Assembly (NCBI RefSeq): GCF_032854445.1
Contig: NC_088295.1
Span: 30,808,470-30,872,469 of the forward strand
Source of the DNA: Liolophura sinensis
Lineage: Eukaryota > Mollusca > Polyplacophora > Chitonida > Chitonidae
DNA: 64,000 bases
Direction: 5' to 3'
Both the position numbers and the translations under genes were made by a program. Below are positions 19,114 to 29,194 of the stretch, piece by piece. Below the pieces are notes generated by a model. It saw nothing but the letters and a program-made list of their open reading frames with translations, did no database searches and was not told the origin of the DNA. Every line of letters starts with the position of its first letter. Positions within the stretch are counted from its first letter, which is position 1.

Positions 19114-22100
19114 CTGAAGTACAAAACAAATATGAACTGACAGATGACGCAACCCAGTCAGCATCAAATGCTGTTTTTGTAATACCACTGGAAGATAGTG
19201 AGTAATAAAGTATTAGTGTAACTTCGAAGAGAGTCACGGTAAATTAGTAAACAAAGTAAGTTTTAGTAAATCCACATGAATTCTGAAATACATTTAAGCT
19301 ACCGTCAAGAAGTATAGATTTAACAGAATGAAAGCCGTGTCTTTCTTCGGAGTTACACTTTTACTCCAGTGCTTGACACTTAATCAGTGGAACCAACAGC
19401 TTGGACTACATAAGAAATATTTACCTGGAGATAAATCTATTAACTGATATGTAGGAATAAAAGTGAATAAAACATACTTTCTGGCTGTAAACACATTTGA
19501 AAACTTGAACTTCTGAGACATTTAGATACATCACAATATGAGTGTACAATGAAAAAAATTTTCATTGATGAGGCCTATATATATATATACAACAAACTTA
19601 AAAAAGAGTTAACAAATGCATATATTACAACTAAAATGTATGACGATGTATTAGTAGAAGGTAAAACTGCATGATTTTCTAAAAGGAAATCTAAATAGCT
19701 TTGTTAAGTATCCATTTATAGTGCTTTCTCTCTGTGAAACAGTTTATTTTAAGCTTTAAAAGTTTCTCAACGAACAAAGTTGGGTATGTGTTTCTGATAT
19801 AAGTGTATTTGAACGTCATGTACATATTTTGAAGACATTATCCTTATTATAATACATTTGCTAGTCCATTTGCCCTATGTGTATGTAAAACACTTACATT
19901 GTGCCGCGCATGCGTGTCGTCATCACCTGTACAAAGACAAAGACGATATACATGCAATGTATACTTCTCGTCATTGTTTTATAAACTAATCTAACAAAAC
20001 AAAAAGCACTGTCATAAAGGCTTTCATGAGAAATCTTATTCGAAAACACTATATGTGCATCTGCAGGTGTACCTGGATGCTTGTATTACCATATTTGTTT
20101 AGTATGATTTTGTCTGTGCTAGTGCGTGTATGTGACGGCACCATTTTAATAGTATCAAACAAATACTATATATTTCTTCACCGCTCTTTAATGCTCCATA
20201 AATTTCACGATGGCGTTTCAAAACAGTAATTTACATTATCAGCTTACATAATATGAAATGAGGTGAATTCGGAATGACGTATGGTGCAAGCTAGGAAGCT
20301 TTGATTTGTAAGCTCTGTTAATATATTGCAAAGAAATGGTTCAATTGTAAGCTGGTTACAACGCCGTCAGTCAGCTAATGCCGGATGTGCAAATAAATGG
20401 TTGTATATGGAAGGATCTGCAAAACTAAGCCTGTTTGATTATATCGTTGACAGATGGAGCTTCAATTGTAAGCCGGTTACATCGCCGTTGGCCAGCTAAT
20501 GCCGGATGTGCAAATAAATGGTTGTATATGGAAGGATCTGCAAAACTAAGCCTGTTTGATTATATCGTTGACAGATGGAGCTTCAATTGTAAGCCGGTTA
20601 CATCGCCGTTGGCCAGCTAATGCGGATGTGCAATTAAATGGTTGTATGGAAGGGTATGCAAAACTAAGCCAATTGTTTAATTATACCGTTGATAGATGAA
20701 GTTTCAACTGTAAGCCAGTTACATCGCCGTTGATCAGCTAATGCCGGATGTGTAAATAAATGGTTGTATGGAAGGGTCTGCAAAACTAAGCCAATTGTTT
20801 TATTGTACTCTTGGCAAATGCAGCCAGAGGTATTTTACCCAAGAAACGAAACTGGCAAGCTTTACACTATTGCTCTCACCACCTGTCTCTGCCTCTTAAA
20901 ATTGCATCATGTGTGATGTGAAAGAAATGGTTGAAAGTTCAGCAGGGTGAGCTGATGAATAATGTACCTTTTTCCGCCCATTAACGGCGAGTCGGGTCCA
21001 AGCTGAACCGATCAGTTGTAACACATGAGCACTCCGTCACAAGTTTGTGCACAAAACGTTAGCACAATGAACATTAGGCTACACAGCTTTAGTAAAATTT
21101 ACTTCAGTCAGGAAAAGTTCCCCATTGAAAGAAGAAATTCACTGATTGAGATAAAAGGATGGCAGGCAACAGCAAGAGATACACTTGATGACTCGCATGC
21201 TTCGTTGAAGCGCTTGGTGGTTTGATTCACGTCTACATTGTAGCTCATCTAGCCAAGATGGCACACATTCACAGTGCTGATAGTTCATTACGCTTCGCTG
21301 CTGGTTCATTTCCTTAACTGCACTGAATACGGCAGCTTTATCGACCTAGTTATTGGAGGTTACATTTATTGCTTAGCGAACCACTCCCTTTTATACAATC
21401 GCTCATCTCCTTATCCGGAGTTCTAGTTGGTCGTTGACTTTTGTTATTCGATCAAACCGTGCCCAAATATAGTGTTAAAATACAAGACTTCTTTATATTT
21501 CATTTTGGACTCTTAGCAAATCTGAGACTTTTCAGGAGCACGGTTTATTGTAACGTTTATTGTAACACCAAAACTTTGAATTTCAATGTAATTACGAGTT
21601 TATGAATTTCAATGTAATTACGAGTTTATATATATATATATATATATATATCGATGTGGTGGCTTTTTGGAGCTTAGATTCTGGAGTAGCAAAAGTCGTT
21701 GTGTTGGCTTTTAGCGATAGCATGGTATTTCTGGGAACCTACCTATTTCTTCCTCTGTGACTTCCGGTGTGCGTGAGGAAGGCTTCTGCTTACCTGTACA
21801 AACTGTCATGATCAATAAGTTGCTCAATTGAAGAGTTCATTCGATGCCATCATCCAGCTACACATCAGGTCTGAATAGTACATTCGAACTTTTTGTGGCA
21901 ATGCCAGAATGTTGCATGCAGAAGAAAACCTCTTTGTACGACATTGGTGGAATCAACAGTATATTAAAAAAAATTTCCTGAGATATGTTTTGATAAGGGA
22001 TATATTTCGTTTTGGTGGCGATAGAATGCATCGTATTTGATAGCTATGAGACTGGTTGGATATGTTCCCAGGTTAGTTTCCACATTAGTCGCTCTAAATC

Positions 22101-23275
22101 TTTACATTCACTAACCTGTAACTATGGTGAACCCGGCTGCTTTTCAGAATTAAGTTCATCTCCTTTTTTCACAATAGTTAATTATATTTCCTTTTGTTCA
22201 TCATTAACACAGAAATTAGAGTTCAAATTCCCAAACAATTTGTCAATCGCCCTTTAGATGGTGCACATCTCACTGATTTCAATAAAATCATTTCACGAGT
22301 TTATCTTTTTCCGGACGATGCCGAGTGCGGCTGACACAAATTGAAAATGGGGGTAAGCGAACTTCAGCTTTCTGCCAATGTAACAGGTGCATTTGTGCTA
22401 ACTGAGACATTATGATCTTTAACACGAAAAGCTAGGTGATAAGAAGTTAAAATTACGAAGGATTACAGGAAACATTTTGTGTAGCGTACATCTTTGACAT
22501 GTTGAGGACAGAACACGTGCGGAAAGGCCGAATTCCAGGTTAATAAATGAAAGCGTACAAATCTGTATTTCTGAAAGATAAGCTGGGAAGAATGAAACAG
22601 ATCTCAGATCTAGGCATCTGGTTGAAATTATCTTATTCTTTCAGTTGGTATCTACCACTGGCTTGTGGTCTATTGGGGCTCACGATGGGACGATGAGTGC
22701 TGCTCTAAAAATTATGCATGCGAAATTCAATGCGTGGAGTGTGCTGATGGCTAGCTTGCTCATTGTACGATTCGGTCAAGAAAGTTCTCACTCTAAATGA
22801 ATTGAATAGAAACATGTTCTGGAACAGCACACCATCAAGCATAGAATGTTCCAAATACAGAAAGTCCAATTATAGCTAACTCTTATCGTTAATTTGAAAC
22901 ACCAAATGAACGGCATACAAAAGGATACCTTTTCCCATGAAGAGGCCATTGTCTCGAAAGATATTAAGCCCACGCTTCCGGTTTGCCAACAAATCACCAC
23001 CGCAAATGTAGGAATGGGCAATACACCCATTTTTTTCGTCTATATATTTAATAATTGATTGATGAAATTGAGTCTTTGTTCTTTGACTCAGACATGAGCA
23101 TTGATTTCTTTGAGCATAGGGTATATACATTAAATATCTATTTAAATTAAAGGAAATCTCAGAAAGCCTTACCTGAGAAATTCATTGACTGAAGTTTATC
23201 CAAGAAGTAGGCGACGTAAGCGACTATAAGCATGAAAGAAGTGATGCGAACAGCAGCATTCAGTGTACATCTCAT
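18004..23275 (-). CDS. Carbohydrate sulfotransferase, Golgi type II membrane protein (Sulfotransfer_2 family)
   Basis: Transfers sulfate from PAPS to a sugar of a glycoprotein or proteoglycan in the Golgi lumen. Exons 23299-23173 (ATG at 23275), 19926-19898 and 19113-18004 join in phase to 413 aa, usual for the CHST8-14 group. Residues 1-34 are a short cytoplasmic tail and signal anchor (ITSFMLIVAYVAYFL). The lumenal domain has the 5'-phosphosulfate-binding motif CEVPKAGSTFWKGVF and the 3'-phosphate-binding motif LFVRDPYMRLLSAYMDKF, with the conserved Lys and the Arg/Ser of each. The last exon alone has an ATG at 19188, but that start lacks a proper anchor and lies upstream of a good acceptor, so I prefer the three-exon model. 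Which sugar is sulfated cannot be read from the sequence. Confidence 0.85.
19898..19926 (-). CDS. Sulfotransferase exon 2: 29-nt microexon
   Basis: Flanked by the acceptor tract CGTCTTTGTCTTTGTACAG and the donor GTAAGTGT. It has phase 1 in and phase 0 out, exactly what is needed to join the anchor exon to the catalytic exon. It adds GDDDTHARHN to the stem region. Confidence 0.7.
20340..20820. repeat. Tandem repeat, about 121 bp, four units
   Basis: The block GCCGGATGTGCAAATAAATGG recurs at spacings of 121, 120 and 123 bp. Units 2 and 3 are nearly identical, units 1 and 4 more diverged. Intronic in the sulfotransferase gene. Confidence 0.85.
21575..21652. repeat. Direct duplication and TA microsatellite
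   Basis: GAATTTCAATGTAATTACGAG TTTAT occurs twice back to back and is followed by a TA run of about 12 repeats. Confidence 0.75.
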
Positions 23276-23299
23276 GATTAGGCAGGTGAACGCTTTATC
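23173..23299 (-). CDS. Sulfotransferase exon 1: 5' UTR end, start codon and signal anchor
   Basis: Acceptor GTTTTCCCTAACCAG at 23300 implies a further non-coding upstream exon, not located. ATG at 23275 opens MRCTLNAAVR followed by a hydrophobic stretch and ends MNFS at a CAG/GTAAGG donor in phase 1. The Arg residues before the hydrophobic segment suit a type II anchor. Confidence 0.72.
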
Positions 23300-23339
23300 C
23301 TGGTTAGGGAAAACAAAACAATGATTTCTTTCACAAAGC

Positions 23340-24475
23340 ATAATTAAAGAAGTCAGTCAAGGCCATAACCTGTATCAACAGCCTTAGAATATCTTGGGTA
23401 AAAGGTTTGATCTCTGATGAGAGAACGTGGATGAACATTATTAATCAGTACTTGCCAGAAACACCTGACATATGGCAAATAGGACATGATTACCTTACGA
23501 AAATTATACAAGAAATTCAAAACCCCTTTTGGAAAGATACACTTGAAGCCTCTGGAACTCTGACAAATAAAATCGCACCAACAACACTGTCAGATATTTT
23601 AGACCAACCGATATGGTATAATACTCACCTGAAAAAGTTTTTATTTATAAGGAACTGGTACGCAAAAGGCGTGAAATATATAAAAGATATGATAGATACT
23701 GGAAGAGCAAAAGTTTTTACTTTTAAGAAACGTGAAGCAAATTATAACATAACCGGTACGTATTTGGTCCTAGAGCGAGTAATCAAATCAATACCAAACG
23801 AATGGAAAGATAAGACTCAACCTTCAACTATTAGTTCCCAGCTCTACCGTCCCTCTTTTAGCGTCGAAAAAAGAATACTGATAAAACAAAAAACAGGATG
23901 TCGACAATATTTTTCGAAAAACTTAAGAAGATAAACCTAACTCAAGAATTACAGTCTGTAAACAAATGGGAAATGATTCTGCATCCAGAAGACATTGGAA
24001 ATATCCCGATATTTTCACGAGAGTTCTTTCTTGTACTAACAGCGGAAAAAAAATTGAGGAATTTCCAATACAGACTTCCCCACTGCATCATTTGTACAAA
24101 CTCGCATCTTTCACGAATAGGAAAGAAAGATTCTGATACCTGTAGTTGTTGCAGGACGGGAAGAAAAAATTGAGCATGTATTTATTTTCTGTCACAAACT
24201 ACAAACTTGGTTAGACAATACGACAGGACTACCTAAAAATTAAAAAATTCATAAAAAATAGCAGGATAGTGCCGATATGAATATTTAATAAATTTTATTA
24301 TACCAATTGCAAAGAAATACGTTTGTAATAATAAATTGGGAAATCCTAGACTAAATATAAATAATTGTCTTCAGAAACGATATATTATGCAAAAAAAATT
24401 AGCAACTATGAACGACAGTTATAACATATTTGATAAAAAATGGTCAGCCGTTAGAGATCATCTTAACTAATTAAT
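23340..24475 (+). mobile_element. LINE retrotransposon, 3' end (L1/Tx1-like)
   Basis: The C-terminal part of a LINE ORF2: the block SLRISWVKGLISDERTW, then PIWYNTHLKKFLFIRNWYAK, then FQYRLPHCIICTNSHLSRIG, a cysteine cluster CSCC with HVFIFC, and a basic end KKWSAVRDHLN. These blocks follow the order of L1/Tx1-type elements downstream of the reverse transcriptase. The frame changes at about 23900 and 24160, and the endonuclease and RT core are missing, so it is a 5'-truncated, degraded copy. It lies just upstream of the sulfotransferase anchor exon. Confidence 0.75.
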
Positions 24476-24845
24476 TATACCAATGTGGAGAAAATTTGTT
24501 AACTCCCAGTCCTATGTCGATGTTTGGTCTGCAATATATGTATGTAGGTATTTATGTATGTATGTGTGTGTATGTATACATGTTCATGCTATGTGTAAAT
24601 CTGTATGCCTGCAGGCATATGATGTATAAATGTTACATGTTTTTTGACTTCACTTTTGATTCATTTCTTTCTGGCTGATGTTCATGAACTGTGAGGCGTT
24701 TGAGAATGAAGTAGTTTTTTTACTTAAAAAAGATACAGTTATGAAATCACAACATGCGGACTTCCAAATACAAGTTTTCAACTCTTAGTTACAATCAATC
24801 ATAAAATAATATCACGCAGCTAACACAAAATGTTACCTCTCATTC

Positions 24846-25340
24846 AACCAGTCACAGAATCACAACAGTCGGAAACATTATCACAAAGTCTTTACTATCA
24901 GTTAACCAGTCAGAGAATCACAGCAGTCGAATACGCAATCGCAAAGTCATAACCGTCTGTTAACCAGTCACAGAATCACAGCAGTCGGAAACACAATCGC
25001 AAAATCATGACTATCTGTTAACCAGTCACAGAATCACGGCAGTCGCATACACAATCACAAAGTCTCAACTGTCAGTAAACCAGTCACAGAATCACAACAG
25101 TCGGAAACACAATCCCAAAATCTTAACTCTCAGTTAACCAGTCACAGAATCACAGCGGTCCGAAATACAATGACAAAATATTTACTCTCGGTCAACCAGA
25201 CACAGAATCATAACAACTGGACACACAGTCGCAAAGCCTTAACTCTCAGTTAACCAGTCACAGAATCACAACTGTCGGACAAACAATCACAAAGTCTTTT
25301 TTCTCAGTCAATCAGTCACAGAAACACAAAGTCTTAACCA
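24846..25340. repeat. Minisatellite of about 58 bp, 8 units
   Basis: Units of the form ACCAGTCACAGAATCACAAC AGTCGGAAACACAATC followed by AAAATCTTAACTCTCAGTTA, with starts spaced about 58 bp. Divergence between units is 10-20 percent by eye. Confidence 0.85.
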
Positions 25341-26689
25341 GTCCCGTGATCATAGCACACGGGCGGACAATGACACTGAACACTAACAAAACTGATCTCT
25401 GCTTTTCCTCGAGAAAAACCTGATTGAGGTGTGAGCTTAATCTGCGGTATTGCTGCTGATTGCAATATGCATGGCTTCAGACAGGATGTACGTACCGATG
25501 ACTTCAGGAGATGCGGGAACTAAGACTTCAGATGCCCGCAATCTTTGCTAAATGCTCAAAGATTGAGGAACTGGTCTCGAGACCTTGACACTGGTCGTCA
25601 GATGAACGAGAGGTTTTGTATGTGTATTCCCACCCAAGTCCGGTGTTGTTCCGATTCCTGAATACACGCTGACTGTGAAAGCTTTACATATCAATTCTGA
25701 ACATCGTTTCATGTTTGTGCCGCTAACAAGCGTCGCCTTCGCTAAATAATGTAAATAATCAGCGGTGTATAGCTCTCTGTATATACGTACGTATGTGTTT
25801 GTATGTGTGTGTGTAAATACAGTCAATCTGAAGTCCGAACTTTATTAAGATAACAACCCATCCAATTGTTCCGACTATCAGAAATACCTGACCTGCACAT
25901 TTCGGGGTCAAATTTGTATGATTGATAACTGAGTGCACTGTACAAAACGTCTGTAGATGTACACAAAGACAGAGAGGAGTACTGAAAATACTTTACAAAC
26001 ACAAACAGTGAAATTCTGCACAAATACAAGTGCCCGCTGCAGATTTACAGTACTGGCTTACCGTCGAATTAAGTGCCCTCATTTTAGTTGATCCTTTACA
26101 TCAGGTTGGTGTATTTCATTTGGTTATTTGATTGCTGTTTGATACCTTTACGGCATCTTTTTTTTCTTGAATGATAGGATTGTGTATTTCTACAGCATCG
26201 TGTAATTGAAACTCAGTAATTGCTTGTAAAGTTACAGTAAGAAGAGAGCTGGTTGTCTACAGGTAAATCGGGTTGTTTTTTTCTGAAGTTGGGATTCAGC
26301 AATGACATTTGCACCCAAGAAAGGGTCAGTTTTACTTACCTTACAAGGGAGATAAACCGAATATGATGTCACCATACGGAACACTCTGTGTCACCCTGAC
26401 ATCGTCCTTCAACACTAGCAGTGTATATTTACAGAGAAAAATCATCTCTCATAGTATTTTTTATGTTGTCCCTCAGCACTACAGGAAACAACTTGAAAAA
26501 TATTTTAAACATAAGGTTGATCGACCGTTTGTTATTAGACGGTCGAAAATATATCGTGTGTTATCAAGCAATTAATAAAGTCACGTGATAACCAAAAAGA
26601 AATTGATAGTTATTTCAGAGAAATAAAACAAATAAACAAATAAAAGTAGAAGAAGAAACCTGGTGCTCTTTCCATGAAAAAGATGTGTA

Positions 26690-26780
26690 ATTCTTTTTTA
26701 CTGAGTTTAATTGCCGTTCTCAAGAACATTTCTCGCATACGTAAATGTATGATGTCTGTGAGGTTTATGGGTGTGCAGTG
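26690..26780. repeat. SINE tail remnant
   Basis: TTAATTGCCGTTCTCAAGAAC and GTTTATGGGTG match, with changes, the tail and body start seen at 41955-42025 and 27196. Confidence 0.4.
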
Positions 26781-27195
26781 TGACCGCATTACCACCGCCG
26801 TGTGCACTCGCGCTTGAAGATGATGCCGACAAGGCTCGTATTGATCACGCAATATTAGACTTAAGTCATAAAATGCAAGTCCCTAAATGGCCAAACAAGG
26901 AAGAACTAAAATTGTGCTTAATACAATGTTCCGCAGTAAAGAATCAGTGGTAATCATGAAATAAACGCGCCAGGTGAATGAGCCAGTACCACATGTGGAA
27001 ATGAGTTCTCTTGTACCGCTGTGTGGTGGATTGTCTGCCACAGCCAAAACTGACAGCATATACAGTTGTGTGGGCGGTCAGAAAAATGAGCACAAGTGAC
27101 ATATAGATAAAGATAGAGATTATGTATTTATTTATTGATTATTAATTGATTTACGCCATATTCGAGATATCACTAATTTATTTATTTATTTCTTG

Positions 27196-27375
27196 TTTAA
27201 CGCCATACTCAAGAATTTTACACTTTTGCGATGTGATAAACACCCGACATTTGGTAAGTTACTGATGAACATTCCCACCGTACCGATGTGTTGGATATTG
27301 CACAGCATATTGGTCAAAGACAATTTTTCAACGATCGCTATGTTCCGCAACCGGCCACACGAGCACTGAGTTCCG
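27196..27375 (-). mobile_element. Second SINE-like family, most complete copy
   Basis: Reads TGTTTAACGCCATACTCAAG on the plus strand (tail), then the body blocks AAGTTACTGATGAACATTCCC and CCGGCCACACGAGCACTG. The tail is shared with SINE family 1 but the body differs. Confidence 0.5.
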
Positions 27376-28763
27376 ATTATTAACATCAAAATCCCTTCAA
27401 CCATTTAGAGCGGTATCGATTATTTAACTCTGACAGATTTTTAAATCAATAAAGCATTTACACTGATTGCAAAACAAGAAGCGCATTTTTAACGTTTCTT
27501 GTTGTGGGACGACTGTGTATGTATGTAGAAGTGACCTTGAGTACTATATCAGGACATTCACATCCACTCTAGCCAAGGCTTGATACCTCTATGGATTGTT
27601 GTATCTACATGTATCTCAATTGGCTGACGAAGATGAGATGTTCAAACAATGGTTTTAATTGTCTTCTTTCTTGAGTCATCACGTGGTCAACCAGGACGAA
27701 AGTAGTTTCCTGTCTCTTTGTTCCAAATTATGCATCGCGTTGATAATTACGTCACGACATTGCTTGTTCTCATCGAAGGGTAATATTGCTACGAAGTGTC
27801 CTTATTACGCAAGCATGCACACTCTCAGAATGGGATGTCTTTGTTTGCTTAGTAATCGTCAATCAATAAACCAATTAGTCCTCAGAAAGCCTTTAAACTG
27901 TACCGCTGAAATTGTTGCTGGACACGTGATCGATTACGTGGTCTGCGATGATCATGCTGGCTGGAGCAAAACGACACCCAGGGTCACGATGTTGTCTCAG
28001 TCACATTTAGTCTTAATTTGTGGTATTGTCCCTAAACTCAGATTTGAACTTAATTTTCACTAAGTTCTGTTTTCTTTAAAGACTGGTTTTTTTTTCAAGC
28101 TAAAGTCTAACAGGTTCGTGATCCTGGAACCAGGCATATACGTGAAGTCTTAATCTGGTCTGCGTCAAAATGGTTTTGTAGCCAATTCGAACTTTTTGTA
28201 TTAAAAGGTCATGATTTATGTTTCAGATAGGTGTTAAAAACAATGGATGTCCTTGGATATTTTATCGAACCAGCATTGACCTTTATATAGGTAAATAATT
28301 AAGCTACTAGTAGCACAATAGCGCATGACGTTTGCCATCCCACAAATTTTAACTAAGCTCCGTTAGACTCATGCATACAGGGGGAAGTCGTTTCAGCGTA
28401 TCTTGTAATGGATTTAACATTTGGTGACAATTAGGCTACAGTGTTATTAAAGTAGTCGCTAAGGGTAACTCTGATTCAAGTAGCGCAGCCACGAGATTTA
28501 GCAGGATAGTTTGCATCGTCTGTGCGCAGATGATTTTATTTTAGTCTGCTCCCCAAGCTCCCAGACATCTGCACATTGCGCCACACATAAGCAAGGCACA
28601 GTATCAGACTAAAATGAACTCTTTTGCAGTAGTTGTGCAAAAAAAGGGCGTGTACAAGGCAGAAAAAGGTAGCTTTTCGTTGGTTTTTTTCTTAGAGTTG
28701 TACCCAGATGCAGTGCTACAGTGCATATACTACTGAAAGTTGCGGATGAAACCGTCGCTTTTA

Positions 28764-29189
28764 TATGGAAGGCGGATGGGGTCATTCGTGTTTTCTTACT
28801 TTCGACCTTATAAATAAAAGGTCGAAAACGCGAAAACACGAAAGAGCAAAGCGCGAAAACACGAAAGGTCGAAACCCGAAAATGCGAGACTAAAGCCCGA
28901 AATCGCTCTTTCGCGTTTTCGACCTTTTCAAAAAAGCGAAAGAGCGAAGTTAACTTCGCATTTCCGACATGGAAAACGCCGAAAACCGAGGTGAAAACCC
29001 GAAAGTTGAGCCAACTTTGCACTTTCGTGTTTTCGCCTCGTGTTTTGTGGCTTTTGCCTCGCACTTTCGGTTTTTTTACCCTCGCTCTTTCGCGTTTTCG
29101 AGCTTTGCCTTACGCGTTTTTGCGTTTTCCATCTTTTTTTTTTTAAAGGTCGAAAGCAAGAAAACGTTTAACCGTTACCGGCTTCCATA
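28764..29189. mobile_element. Foldback element of CGAAA-like motifs with 5-bp target duplication
   Basis: Terminal inverted repeats of about 48 bp start TATGGAAG and end CTTCCATA, and the element is flanked by TTTTA on both sides (28759-28763 and 29190-29194). The interior is made of GCGAAAACACGAAAGAGCG-like runs in its left half and their complement in the right half, so the whole strand can fold back. No transposase is present. Open frames at 28609-29199 merely translate the repeats. Confidence 0.75.
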
Positions 29190-29194
29190 TTTTA

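Larger units (their letters stand above)
19927..23172. other. Intron of the sulfotransferase gene
   Basis: 3.2 kb between microexon and anchor exon. It holds the 121-bp tandem repeat (20340-20820), a duplicated 25-nt block plus TA run (21575-21652) and no other recognised element. Open frames here are short and carry no motif. Confidence 0.6.
24476..28763. other. Non-coding stretch: sulfotransferase 5' side or intergenic
   Basis: No recognisable exon. It holds a TATG-rich microsatellite patch (24530-24580), the 58-bp minisatellite, degraded SINE family-2 pieces (26690-26780 and 27196-27375) and open frames without motifs (for example 25548-25826, 27659-28063). Confidence 0.5.

Noticed and set aside
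22929-23039. Possible extra sulfotransferase exon (DEKNGCIAHSYICGGDLLAN)
   Set aside because: It has a weak acceptor, phase 1-1 and would still leave the phase mismatch to the catalytic exon. The 29-nt exon at 19898 solves the phase with better splice signals.
24846-25340. Regular repeat array considered as CRISPR
   Set aside because: The 58-bp units are contiguous and diverge throughout, without conserved repeats and unique spacers; the host is an animal.
26771-26953. 60-codon open frame (EDDADKARIDHAILDLSHKM)
   Set aside because: Composition is protein-like, but it begins in a SINE remnant and has no clear splice sites or known motif.
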